Shown here: in pieces, positions 47,410 through 59,900 of the stretch
Position numbering within the stretch: position 1 is the stretch's first letter
Layout of the letters: each line of letters starts with the position of its first letter
Translations under genes and position numbers: made by a program
NCBI GenBank assembly: GCA_963691655.1
Contig: OY829327.1
Coordinates: forward strand, 69,553,734 to 69,617,733
Direction: 5' to 3'
Length of the DNA stretch: 64,000 nt
Source of the DNA: Toxonevra muliebris
Lineage: Eukaryota > Arthropoda > Insecta > Diptera > Pallopteridae
Notes under the pieces: model-generated
What the model was told of the DNA's origin: nothing
The model's input: only the letters and a program-made list of their open reading frames with translations
Database searches by the model: none

Positions 47410-50400
47410 TATAACCATTCAAAGTTTGCAGCTTATTTTTTAAAAATGAAGTGCTCATTTTTTACTACTTTCTTTAACGAAATAAGAACAATTTTAACAT
47501 TAAAGAGTTTTAAATATAAAGAAGTTTAACTATTCATTAGACAACTTTTGCAAAAAAAAAGCAATAATACTATTAACAAAAATGTATAGACTTTAATAAA
47601 GTTTGAGTTTTCAAATTTTTGTTTTTATTATATACAGAAAATAAAATTGAAAAATACACTAAAACAGCTCATCTTTAAAAGCGAGTTAACTTTTTCAAAT
47701 CCTCTTAGGGTTTTGTTACTCTAGACCAATACTACCGACCTGTGTTGGTCACTTCTCCGTTAGATTGCATAACCCTAAAAATCATACCTACCTGGAAAAA
47801 TATTTAGTTTTTACCTAGTTTGGAATTCGCCCTGGTTAGTGCGTCGAAGATAAGATAGGCTAGTGAACTTATCTAGTATTTAAATTGATCTTTGTGAGGA
47901 AAACTCCGATGGTGAAATTTTAGTGAGGTTTTAGTTGGAATATCGCCAGGAAAAGCTAACCAAATAATTATTATAATAAATCGAGCCCATCATGCATTAT
48001 CTAAATGAAACCAGCCAAGAAACCCACCAAAGGCTAAAACAGACTGAAGAAAAAGAAAGAGATAAGAATAACGTTTATTTAGAATAAAAACACTTTTAAA
48101 TACGAATATTTTTCTTCATAAAATGATTTTGAGTGCGTAATTGTGTTTTTAAATAAATTTTTATATTTTTATAATCTAAACATGAAATTAAGTGTTAATG
48201 GCTAGCCAGTGCCTGGCTTGCATGCCTCGTTAAGGGCTTGACATGTTGGCTTCATAAGGCGCGTCATAAACTATCAACGAGGCTTTCTAATTTTCTCTCG
48301 ACAGGCCTCTCAGAAATATCCATTCATGAGGGTATAAATGCGTATTTTAAATACATTCGTTTAATGTTACAAACTTTAACATTTCATTTTTTATAAATAG
48401 TAATATTTAATATTTTGTCACAAAAATTTAAAAATAATTTTAAAAAATGGGATTTTGGTTCTCAAAAAAGTATTTGAAGTTAAGTTTTTTGAAAATTATA
48501 TTTCAATGTGCATACTGTAGCTTTTTACACATAATATGAAAGGAGAAATTATTTGATTAAATACTACTAGTCGGTAAAGCCCCAGTAACTGGGGCAATTT
48601 TTTTGCAGAAGAAATCTCTTAATGAAAAACAAATAACAAAAGAGAACCAAACTACTCGTTGGTGTTTGTTTTGTTATTTGTGTTAGATAATTCTGAAAGA
48701 TGCCGTTACTCATGTCTTCTCTCTTTCTCTTATTTATTATTTACTCCCGCTTAAGCAATGACTTTTTCAACGATGAATGCAATGCTTTGTTCAATTAGCG
48801 AATTTTAAAAAATTCCGACGCTAATATTTTGGGATTGGCTTAACCGATTTTAAATCTGATAGTTTTTGGCTAACCTACTCATCAAGCTCTTCAAATTGAT
48901 ATATTGGATAATGTAGCACTTCTGGATCTTCTGGAATAAAATTGTAGTTTACACTAATAAATAAATAGATAACATTACTGAGTACTACGCCCACCTCCCT
49001 CCAGGCGGGCGCGACCCACCACTTGAGAACCACTGGTGTAATGTGTTAATTAGATAAAATCTATATAACATTAATAAAACCTGAATATCGATTTTTTTTT
49101 TTTTGGTCCTCAGTTGTTTATTTGACTACACATGTACTACAATAATATTATTCAGAAAATAGTTACAGAAAATATATATAGATCAAAAGATATTATTTAA
49201 TTCGATTGTTACAGCTGATATACTATTTGCATCATTGGATCATTAAAGGTAAAATGTTAATATAAACTTGACATAAAAAACTTAAAATTCGATAGTAGAA
49301 AAAAATCAAATTTTTTTACAGGATTTCTGCTTACATTCCTCAATTGGAAACAATAATGGACGAATGCAGATTGAGTTTAGTTCTATTTGAGAAAACATTC
49401 AATTTGAATTCTGAGGAAGTGAATATTTTATCGAGAGAATTGGCAACTAACTTGGGGAAACAAAAAATCATGCAATAACTAAATTTCAATGAAAACTTCA
49501 AATAATGGCAAAAATAAAAAGCGGAATACCTACTTCCAGCAGCTGCAAACAGTGTGAAGATAACCACGCCAGGCTATCTTAGCAAATACACAAACCACAA
49601 AATGTAAAAATTTCTATGTAAACTTAACCATTTGGAGAACTGACTATGTGAATCTACTACTCAATATATAGGTATTGAATCAATATATAGGTATTGAATA
49701 TCGGTTTAATCTTTCATACACGAATATCAAATATTTATTACAGATTATTTTAAATTAATTACTGAAAATTATCATTTTTTAAAGCGAGCTGGAGGAATCT
49801 GGTGGTTATATGGAGCACTTGTGCATATGTGTCAGACATGCCATGGGTATCATTGGATAGATATAGAGGAGTAGATCAATCCTGCCTTTTCTAAATATCT
49901 TACATTAATTTCGGTCTATTAGTAATGGCTGTTTGAAAATTCACATATTAAGTTCAGATGGCTGGAGGCAGCGAGGCCGTTGATAAATTTCAAAAAGTTG
50001 CAAAAAAAGTATCACTGAGAGTAAAAAAGTCTCATGCAATTTTTTTTTAATAAAAGGAACATTTATTTCATTTCACAGCAGTTTGCATATAACAAAAATG
50101 TATTGATTGATTATTGAAAGTAAAAAAAAAAAAAAATTAATTATCCCAAGTAATTAATACATTAAAGTCCTTCACGAAAAAAAATTAACCTCGGTTTATT
50201 TTATCATGATTCCCAAAATATTTCAGCTCAACCGATTACCCGTTCCATTTTGAAAAAAACGCTAAAAAATCGCATTATCTCGAGTCTGCTTGCCGATTTA
50301 AAAAAATTTGTATGCAGAACCCTAGCATTTTTAGTATCTGTCATTTGTGAACTTTTAATTGGCCAAACAATTTTCCCTAAGTCAGTGTGATAAATTTGAA

Positions 50401-51159
50401 AATAGCAATAAGTTTGTAAAAAAAAATCTTATAAAACGACAGTGTTGCAACTACAAAGTATGTGTGTAATTAGTGTTGCGATCTTTCAAGTTAAAGGCAA
50501 TGGATTTTTCGTATAATTTCATGTGAATATCACACTTTTTGCAAAAAAGTCTCAAAAGTTGCAAGGATTTAAAAAAAAGTCTCAAATTTTGGGTATTTTC
50601 GAAAAGTCGTGTCAAAGTCTCCAAGCAATCACAAAGATTGCAAATTGCAACCTTAGTCTCATAACGGCCACGCTGGCTGCAGGGATCTGGTGGAGCACTT
50701 GTACATATGAGAGGCTGAGAGGAAAAGTAATATAACTTCTACGTTCAGAAAAAAGTGGAATAATTTTACATAAGAACAAAAACAAAACGAAATATGTTCA
50801 GAGCAAAAGTGAAACGAAATATGTTCAGAGCAAAAACGGAATAAAAAACTATGCTGTTTTTTGTCTGAAAGAACTATTATACCATTACTCTTAGAGTGTT
50901 TCATTTTCACTCCAAACCGTATTACTTGCACAGAGATTTTAAATTATTTCACTTTGGCTCTTATATAAATTTTAGCCCGATTTTCCTCTCGGCATGTTAT
51001 TTAACATTCTAAAGTGAAATAAAGCCGAATCGTTCTCATTTCACACTAAATAATAAAAATAAATTTCACCGTTCGCCTTTCAAAATCAGTGACATGCATT
51101 ATCAAAAAATTTTGTATTTGTTTTGCGGTATTTCACGAACTATAATCCGTTTTCGCTCT
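47410..51159. other. Intergenic, no gene recognised
   Basis: AT-rich. Contains a solitary hAT-like terminus at 49011-49035 (listed separately), paired tggtggnnnatatggagcac motifs near 49800 and 50690, and a short duplicated unit (gaaatatgttcagagcaaaa, twice at 50791-50837). No exon was supported. Confidence 0.45.
49011..49035 (+). repeat. Solitary hAT-type terminal sequence
   Basis: gcgacccaccacttgagaac followed by cactg is the inverse of CAGTGGTTCTCAAGTGGTGGGTCGC. hAT elements commonly begin CAGNGGTTCTCAA..GTGGGTCGCGACCC. The opposite terminus and a transposase were not found nearby; the 8 bp following (gtgtaatg) would be the target copy. Confidence 0.5.
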
Positions 51160-51850
51160 TCTCATTCTTTAAGTTCTAAATATGAAGGTGGAAGACCGCG
51201 GGGCACAACCAAACGTGAGGATCAGGCCATTATCCTGATTATAAAAAAGATCTTTTATATCTTGGAAATGAATTGCTTTTAAACATTTCGCACATGTTTA
51301 TCCAAGCACGAGCTATAGAAGGTGGCTCAGCAAAGTACCAAAGTATAGAAAAACCGTTTATCTCTCGAAAGAATCGGCAGGCAAGGCTTGAATCGGTAAG
51401 CGCTCACTTTAACTGGGGTACTACCAAATGAAAGATAATGCTTTTTAACAATGAACCTAATTTTAACATGAAAGATTGCGAAGGATTATAGCTAGTGTGC
51501 AGACCAAAAGGGCAACGATAAAATTCTCGTTATATGAAAAGCACTGTAAAATACGGGGGAGGCAACATAATAGTCTGGTGATTTTTTTTTTGGCCATGGA
51601 ATCGTTCCAATTCATAAAATAAGAGGCATAATGGACCATATGATGCAGAAAGACATTCTCCAGAATGTTGTGTTACCTTATACGGAGGAAGATCTGCTGT
51701 TAAAGCAAGTCAATTAGATTCAATTTCCTATCAATCAGAGATTGCATGGAAGGACATTTGTGGAGACGTTTTGAGCAATTTTGTTGAGTCCACGTCAAGA
51801 AGATGTACAACAGCGTTGAAAAATAATGGATACGCTACAAAATAGTGGAG
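51160..51850 (+). pseudogene. Tc1-like transposase remnant (Bari/Paris-like)
   Basis: Blocks in order on the plus strand: KYEGGRPRGTTKREDQAIIL (HTH linker 'GRPRxTTxREDR'), KPFISRKNRQARLE (51350-51400), then VCRPKGQR, MKSTVKYGGGNIIVW ('xKHGGGSVMVWGCF'), HGIVPIHKIRGIMDHMMQKD and ILQNVVLPYTEEDLLLK. Frames change several times and stops are present. The C-terminal half with the second and third catalytic residues (QQDNDPKHTS, PDLNPIE) is absent. TIRs were not identified, so the element limits are unknown. The GIxPIHxIxGIMD wording resembles Bari/Paris-type Tc1 elements. Confidence 0.72.
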
Positions 51851-52181
51851 AAATCGAACTTTTCCAATATATATTACTCCATATTCCATATGTGCTTTAG
51901 TTTTGTCGCGTCAGTTTTCTTCGAAAGTATGTATGTTATAGAGTTTTATTAAAATTTGATAAGTTATGATTAACATTTGTGGCCTCATATCTAAAAAGAA
52001 TATCTTCTGACTAGATACAGAAATAAATTCTATAAGACAAATAAAGGTCAACGTTCTAACGTATACTTTTTCGTCTCATTTACAAATCCATTCGATAATT
52101 AAATTTTACTCTCAATTTGTTTCAATGCTTTTAAAAATAGATGAACGTGTAGCTGCTGCCGCCGTATATGCCGTCGCCAAC
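51851..52181. other. Intergenic, nothing recognised
   Basis: AT-rich sequence between the Tc1 remnant and the composite repeat; no feature seen. Confidence 0.4.
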
Positions 52182-53070
52182 TAAAATAACAATTCTTAAT
52201 GAACAAATGTAGTCATCACAACAACAATGTATATAGAGACGGGCAAATCAGACGGCCGTTTCGGAATCCGCCACAATTCCTCATCAGTGATCTTAGTGAT
52301 AGTTCTTAATCTTTCAATATCCTATATAAGCTACTAATATTTGAAATCATAACCCAGAATTACGGATTTGATTCCAAATATCTTCACTGAATAGAGATAT
52401 TGAAAGAAACTACCACTACCGTTCTATACACTTATGTTGTTGTTTTTTTCCCATTGTAGCTAGTCTGCATAACAGTTCGTTATTTGAAAGTCTAGTACAT
52501 GGGAGAGTGTGTGTGTTTGTGAGAAAATGATTCTAGGTGTCATTTTTTCTGAACGGTCCCCATTCGATCAGTTCATGATAGTTTTTTAGGAGACTATGAA
52601 AATTAAATCTAGAGGTTAATTTTCAAAGTCATGACTTAAGTTCATGTCAATTTCGTTATTTGAAGTTATATATAAACAGGCTTAATGAACAAATGTAGTC
52701 ATCACAACAACAATGTATATAGAGACGGGCAAATCAGACGGCCGTTTCGGAATCCGCCACAATTCCTCATCAGTGATCTTAGTGATAGTTCTTAATCTTT
52801 CAATATCCTATATAAGCTACTAATATTTGAAATCATAACCCAGAATTACGGATTTGATTCCAAATATCTTCACTGAATAGAGATATTGAAAGAAACTACC
52901 ACTACCGTTCTATACACTTATGTTGTTGTTTTTTTCCCATTGTAGCTAGTCTGCATAACAGTTCGTTATTTGTCATGACTTTGAAAATTAACCTCTAGTC
53001 ATGACTTTGAAAATTAACCTCTAGATTTAATTTTCATAGTCTCCTAAAAAACTATCATAAAATAACAATT
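52182..53070 (+). mobile_element. Composite foldback-like repeat with 13-bp flanking repeat
   Basis: taaaataacaatt occurs at 52182-52194 and 53058-53070, bracketing 863 bp. Inside, a segment of about 290 bp (starting cttaatgaacaaatgtagtc) occurs twice, at 52195-52484 and 52679-52968, almost identical. Between them is a terminal block (gatagttttttaggagacta at 52575). The right end carries the same block inverted (to 53056) with perfect inverted identity over 58 bp, plus an extra copy of its inner part (tcatgactttgaaaattaac twice at 52973 and 52999). The simplest reading is one complete TIR element (52575-53056) joined to a truncated sister copy. A fragment is inserted at 31.4 kb. Confidence 0.72.
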
Positions 53071-56000
53071 GTCAGCAGATACGCATTGACTGAGAGATCC
53101 ATTTATTTTGGTTGTTTGTTGTCAGAAGCGAAGATGATGATTCTTTTGAAACTTTTTTAAGTAAATTTAAATTTTTAGCAGAAACCCATAAATAACTCAA
53201 AATTGAACAATCCACGCAAATATAAATATACATGCATACGTCTATATGTATGAACTAAACCAACAACAAACAAAAACTATCAGCCTGGGCGTCCAGCAGC
53301 CAGCCTGGCTACGAGACTGTCAACTACCGACAACAGATAGCTGCTTTCAACGGCACAGCACAAGGCATGAAGCAAGTGGGAGATGCGGATTTGGCCGCCT
53401 TTTTAGAGTCGTTTTAAATGATATTTCCAATGTTTGAGATTTTTTTTTTACATTTATTTATTTTGTATTTTGTTTCGATGACAAGCGAAGAGTGTGTGGC
53501 CTAAAAAGGCGCATTTCCTGTCATACTGCAAAACAAAAAAAAGCACTGCAGTAGCAACACTGAAATGGAACAATAAATGATAAATGCTTAACAAAAAATC
53601 AAACAGAAAAACCAAAACGATTTGCTCTGGTTGTAGTTGTGGCATTCATTGCTGTAGTTGGATGTTGCACCATCACCAACTTGCAGCAGTAAACCGAATG
53701 AATAAAGGCAAACTTTACTAAAAGCATTTTTATGCATTTTACGAATGCAAATTTAATTTTAATTGAGCTACAATGCCATCGCTACAACAGATGCAGATGC
53801 AGCTTCCTGCGTCATGCTCTACTAGCCCCCACCGTCACCCTGGAGAAGCTGCAGGGTGCAGCAGTAGTGACATCTGCATTTCCCGCATTCTCCCTATAGC
53901 TCCAATTCGTGTGCATTTTATTGCATTGACTTTGTGCATTTTCCTCCCGTCTGGCTACTGTCAAAAGTGACATTGTTATTGTTGCGTGTGTGTGTATGTG
54001 ATCTAGTAAGAGGTGGAGCGGGGGTGGCCGTCTGTTTTTTTCTGTAGTGCGTTGCCAGGCATGTGTACTTCCCAGTTCGTTTTCACTAAACAGCTGCTTT
54101 TTCTTGTTTTTTCTTTGTAGTGTTTTCTTCCAAGTTTTGCTATCTTTGTTTTAAAATTTTTGCAAATGCAATCATTTATTTATTTACCCTGCTTTAGTTT
54201 TGTTGCTATTATCGCCACTTCCTCTTTATTTACACTACATTAATTTCATGTTTTTTGTATTTCTCCTCTTCACATTTTCTTCTCATTATCAGAGATTTTG
54301 TAAACATTCACTTTTCCACTTCGAAATTATCGTTTCCCGTTTTGTTGAGCACTTTGGCATGCAAATTTTACAGTAATAATGCAATAAAATTATTTCATTT
54401 AATGAATAATGTACAAATTAACACTTTCACTTGATTTTCGGCTGATTTATTTATTGTTTCAACACGAATTTTCTTAATCCACTCTTTACTTTTCCGCTCT
54501 TATATTAAATTCGATGTTTACTTGACGCCACAATTCTGACAACTGTTTTCTATTCACTTGACAACCATAGTTGCACATGATTGCATTGAAATATTTTGTG
54601 AACAGATACTTTTTTTATTTGCATGCCACCAACTACATTTTGAAATAATACTGTTTTCATTTATGTAGTGCCTTTTTATTTGTGAAATTTGTGTATTTCA
54701 TGAAAATACTGAAGAAATACAACCGTGCTTGGAAAACTTCAGTATTTATCAAAATAACAACTCTGTATTAGTGAAAATCTGAAATATGTCAAAAAATGTA
54801 CAGGGAGTTCATGGATTTATTTTAAATTCATCTCAATCGGAATTATTCGAAGTAGATGTAGCATTACTGTATCATTATAGGCCCAAATTATATGGCCACA
54901 TATCAAAGACCACATATCTTGCAAAGTTTTATTAAATTTTGCATTGTTTGTAGAATAAAATCTTCAATATGTATTAAACTATAAACATATTTGCGGCATA
55001 TCGACAAACTTACGCTGCTTAATAACGCTAAGTTTTGAAATATAATTTTTTATTTAAATGGTCGAAGTTATTAAAATTCTGATTTTAAACTTTTACTTCC
55101 GGTTTGGTGCATAAAAAAATTTTGAATTCCGGTCTGATTCCATAATTAAAAAAAAAAGAAGCAAATTTCATATTTAAATTACCATGTTCAATATTTTATT
55201 GTAAATTTGCTTGATTCTAAAATTTATTTTTGAAAAATCCATATTTCAATTATGTCAATTCTCTAAAAACCCACAACTTGGTAAATAGGTTTCATACAAA
55301 AAATAAAATTGTGTGTCTACATTAATATTTTCTACAGGTTCAATTAGACCGAATTTCAACGAATTTCAGAACCTTACTTTTTTCGTTGTCCGCTTCACAT
55401 GAAATGCCTCTATAGCAAAATTCCAGAAAATGCAACTTGAAATGTAGAAAGTAACTAGCAACCCTCAAACATAAGGTTGTACAAATTTTAGATCTATTGC
55501 ATTTTTTAGATATTTTGGATTTTGTTTTCATAACACCTATTCATGTAATATTTATTATGTGAAAAAGTAAAATAATGGAGTCGGAGAGTAACTCATTGTC
55601 ATTCCTCTAATTATTCATAACTGTTTAAATTCTTGGTAAGCGAATCCAACAGAAAGGCAACATTTTTATTTACACAAAAATTTTTCTTCTTCTTCAAACT
55701 TATAATCTGTCAAAAAAACGAATTTGAAAATTCTTTTTTGTCGTGTATCCACCTAAATTTAAAATTCAGAATTCAACGAAATTCACTTTCGGCTGTTCGC
55801 ACTATAATCAAGAAAAAACGTAAAAAATAATCCATTTTTCTATTTCTAAATCCTCCATTTTTTTCAATTATTATTATTGTCAATAAACCATGGAGGTTTT
55901 ACAAAAAAAATATGCAGTGCTTAGAGCCAGGATTGCGTTTTCGCAACGAATAAATTTAGATATACAGTATTCCTTGCTTATAAGCACCCTTGAAAATGTA

Positions 56001-56725
56001 CGAAGTTGGGTTCTTAAAAGCGGGAATGCTTATATGCAAACCCAGCCCTTAAGGGGCGTGACTAGAGGGTTAAATGATGGTTTTTAGGAATCTCTATTCT
56101 ATTAATTTTGGCATTCGCAAACGTGAACACCCTTGGTTTTAATTAGTTCACGTTATCGAGAACCCACTGCATTTTTGAAACAGTTACTTTTGGCTGTTAT
56201 GTCAATATACTTAATTAGAAAATCTATTTTATTATATATATCTGTGATAAAAGTAGGGACATTTTAAGAAGGTGAATTAGCGTTGTATTTTAAAGTGTTC
56301 TATTCCAAACCGAAAGAAATGATGGAGCATAGGTTCTTAATTGGCAATATTTAAAAAATATTTTAATTTAATTTATTTTAATTTTGAAGCTTCTGCAAAA
56401 AAAATTTTATCTGAAAACCGAAATCGGTACCAAAAAACCGATTTTAGAATCAGCATACTATAACCCTTTAGCAAATGGTATTTTTAATTTTTAGTTAGGC
56501 GCGTCCAAATTCAAAATTGGATAAGAACCGGTTTTATAAAAAAGGGTAACCGGTACCAAAAAAAAAAACGATTCTAGTTTTGAAATCATTATGCCATAAT
56601 TCTTCAGGAAATTAAGTTTCATCAAATTTAAATAACTTCTTCTATTTTTGTCCAACTTTTATATGGGAACAGAGCACTGTGCGACGGTTTCATCAACACC
56701 TTAGATTCTTGTAATTTAAATAATT
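53071..56725. other. Intergenic, partly less AT-rich, no gene recognised
   Basis: 53240-54100 has higher GC content and frames at 53246-53437 and 53773-53970 (the latter starting MPSLQQMQMQLPASCSTS), but neither shows a domain or splice support. 55100-56720 is AT-rich. The motif actagagggttaaatga at 56059 matches the right end of the TTAA element at 9.8 kb, and accggtacc motifs lie at 56420-56560. Regulatory sequence of a gene outside the window is possible. Confidence 0.4.
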
Positions 56726-56731
56726 TTTATT
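56726..56731 (-). terminator. Candidate polyadenylation signal of MBD-R2
   Basis: AATAAA on the minus strand, 208 nt beyond the TGA stop at 56941-56939. It is the first canonical hexamer I found downstream; the true cleavage site cannot be seen. Confidence 0.4.
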
Positions 56732-56938
56732 TGATAGTGGAGGAACAGTTTGGTTCCATAGTAATTAAAGCAAAGTTCACACCAGCGCAAGGCTTATATT
56801 TTTATATAGTTGACGAAAAATGCGAATACATAAGTAAAATAAGTAATAATATAGTTTTCAAAAAATGGGTAATTCAACAAAATCTAAAACTAATTATATT
56901 ATAAACGCAACGTGCATCTAGACTCCGTATTGTAAGCT

Positions 56939-59900
56939 TCATTTGATTGCCACTGAGCTTGGCTGCTTCATGGCTTGCTTCGTATTTTCCAGTGCATTTA
57001 ATTTAGCAATTTGCTTCATAATATCCAACTCCTTAATGAATGTTGCCAGAATTTCCTTGTTTGCCCCTACATCAGCTTCTTTAAGATCGGCTAATTCGTC
57101 TTGTTTTTCAAGTTCTGCAAACAAAACCAAAACATATATTTAGAAACACTGCAAATTATCAGCAACTGCTTATAAACTCACCATCAATTTCTGCTTCAAT
57201 GCCGCTCAGTCGATTCATTACCAAATTCTGTTGCACCTTAATGTGTTCGAGCAAACGATATTGACATTCGGCTGGATCAATAGGCGCCTCAGGCTGTGGT
57301 ATATTGGGCATAGGACGCATTGGCGTTGTGGGTTCCGACTTGATTTTCTTTGTTGGTGTTGATATATTTGAGTTAGAAATCGATTCCTTATCCTTTGCAT
57401 CCAACGATTTCATTTCAACATCAATTATTTCTCTTTTGATGTCTTGTTCATCTTTCATGTCCGATTTAAGCGAAACATCATCTTCATCCCATTTCTTAGC
57501 CCACAAATACAACTTTGGGTGACAGCGGTTATTTCCAATGTTTATTTTAACACGCAGCGAATGCATGAAACGTTTTAATTCAATCAAGTTCCCAGTAAGA
57601 ATATGCGATTTGTTGAGGAAATCGAAACGTTTTGGCAAATTTGGATTTGCAATGTGATAATTGGCCACTGGCAAATTACCCTCATAAAGCCAATCTTGAT
57701 CGTGCTTGAAACGCATTGAATCACGTCCACGCTGCGGATTGCGGCATATATAACAAACGTATTTATCAGGCACATCTGCCTCCTTGTCGATGCCATTGCA
57801 GAGGCCGTGCTGCCAACAGAGACATAGTTCGCATTGTATCATCAAACCGTCTTCCTCACCGTATGAGCACAGGCAATTGATGATTTCTTCCTGACGCATT
57901 CGTACGATTTTAATGAGTTCTCCATTTTCCTTGATGTACTGCGGTTGTCCTGCACCTACTCCTGTAGTGTCAGTCTCGTTTGACGACGGTGCTTGCAGTG
58001 GTTGAAACGATGACGAACCAGAATCTGCAGTTACTGGTGAATCGAGACTGCTAAGTGGCGTGGCAGGAGCTGCAGAAGATTTCCGTTTCTTTACATCAGA
58101 AACCCCAACCGTTTTCGCATCTGGTGTGGCATTAAAGGAATGTCGCGTTTCTTCAAAATCAGAAACGCCAAAAGTGCTACTGTCAGCTGTAATAACTGGT
58201 GGCAGTGAGCCGGGTGCCCCCGATGTCGCCTGCGCAGCGGTAAGATAACGACGCGTTGTACGTTGCCGGTTACTCTTGCGTGAACCTTGTGGCCGTTTAG
58301 TTAGTGAAAAGCGTGAGCGCTTTGTCGTTATTCCAGTTGAATGGGCAACAACAGGTTCATCTGGTGTTGATGATACCAACGATAGCTCCATCGTGGTGCT
58401 GCTGGCTGTTGTGTTATTCAATGATAAATCGTTAATTGTTGCGGGTGTAATGTCCATGTTTTCCACAACATCTACACCTTCCATTTTGATGTCCGATTCA
58501 GTTTTAATATCTAATTCGGAGATGCCACTTGTGTTTGCACTGCCAGGTATTCCGATGCTCCTACGATGTGAGCGCGTCTGCTGCAAATCTTGCTGATGTA
58601 ATTTAGCAAAAAATTGCTGATTTGGTATTTGATTTTTGGGCGTTGGCTCATTTTGATCGGGTTTGATAGTGTGTGTTCGCTTCTCTGCCAGCTCCTGCAT
58701 TTTGGGACATGCACCGAGAAGTCTGTAAATGATTAATGTTACGAACTTTTCATTTTACAATATTACACTTTAACTTTCTTACTTGATCAAGTCCTGATGG
58801 TAATGCTTTACATGAATTTGCAAATGATTCTCCTTGCGGAAATTTTTGAGGCAACCCACCTGGGGACAACGAAACAGATTATCGATGATTTGAACCTTTA
58901 AGCCACCAATGTAAGCTGAAAACGAAAGCACCATTTAATATATACGAAACAAAATACACCTAGATTAAAAAAATGCATACCGTAACCATCTTCAACTATA
59001 AGATTAGCATCGCCGGTAGTAGGAGTCGAGGGAGCAGATGTTGTTGCTATTGCCTCCATATTCTCTGCACTTGCAACAGCAGCACTTTCGGCAGCTTCGG
59101 TTGTCATCAGCTCCATTGGTGGAACTGGTGTTGCCACAGGCGTATCAATATACCTGGAATTACCAGAAACTAATGGTGGTCCTGGTGTAGTTGTATCTCC
59201 TGCAGCAGGCATGTCTACAATAGCCTCAGCATCGATAGGTGCTTTCGGTTTGACCGCTTGCTGTGGCGTGTAATCTGGTGTAAAGGCATAACCGTTGATA
59301 TCTTTAGCACGACGACGATGTATGCTGAAATCGTAAATATCAGGATTGTATATTTGGCCCTGTTCCTCGAGGAACACTTTTAAATCGGATTTTGACCGAA
59401 ATCGCTTGCCACTCGGTGTCACCAGTATGACGTCCCACTTGCCAAGGACGTTGGAGCGTTGATACATGTGCTTTACCCAACCGGGTGGCAAACGCCAATC
59501 ATCGACAATGACTGTAGGCTTGCGGTGCTCGCCCACAATGAGGAAACCTTCACGACCGATTGGTTGATCATTCACCCAATGGCATGTCCATTCACCATCA
59601 CGTGGGATTTCGGGCAAGTTCAAAGAAGCTAAAGCACAAAAAATTCAATAATAAAGATAGCACTGTGAAGTTATTAATCAAATACATGCCCAAATCTAAT
59701 TTTGATAAGTCCAGCAACGGCCAATCTTTGCGCGCTCCTGGTGCCGCTCGTTTTTTAGCAGTTGATCCCCCTGAGGGTGCAATGGGTGATTCACGTTTTG
59801 GTGCTTTTACCGGTGTAGGCGTAACTGGAACATCAGCTGGTATAAGCGGTGCTGGAGTCGCAACGGCTTCTGGTGCTGCAGCTGGAGGAGTAACCACTAC

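Noticed and set aside
53246..53970. Host exons in the GC-richer stretch (frames at 53246 and 53773)
   Set aside because: No domain, no matching acceptor-donor pair and no continuity between frames; could be UTR or promoter sequence.
55890..56087. 65-codon frame starting at a good ATG (MEVLQKKYAVLRARIAFSQR)
   Set aside because: No domain or splicing support, and its end overlaps the actagagggttaaatga repeat motif.
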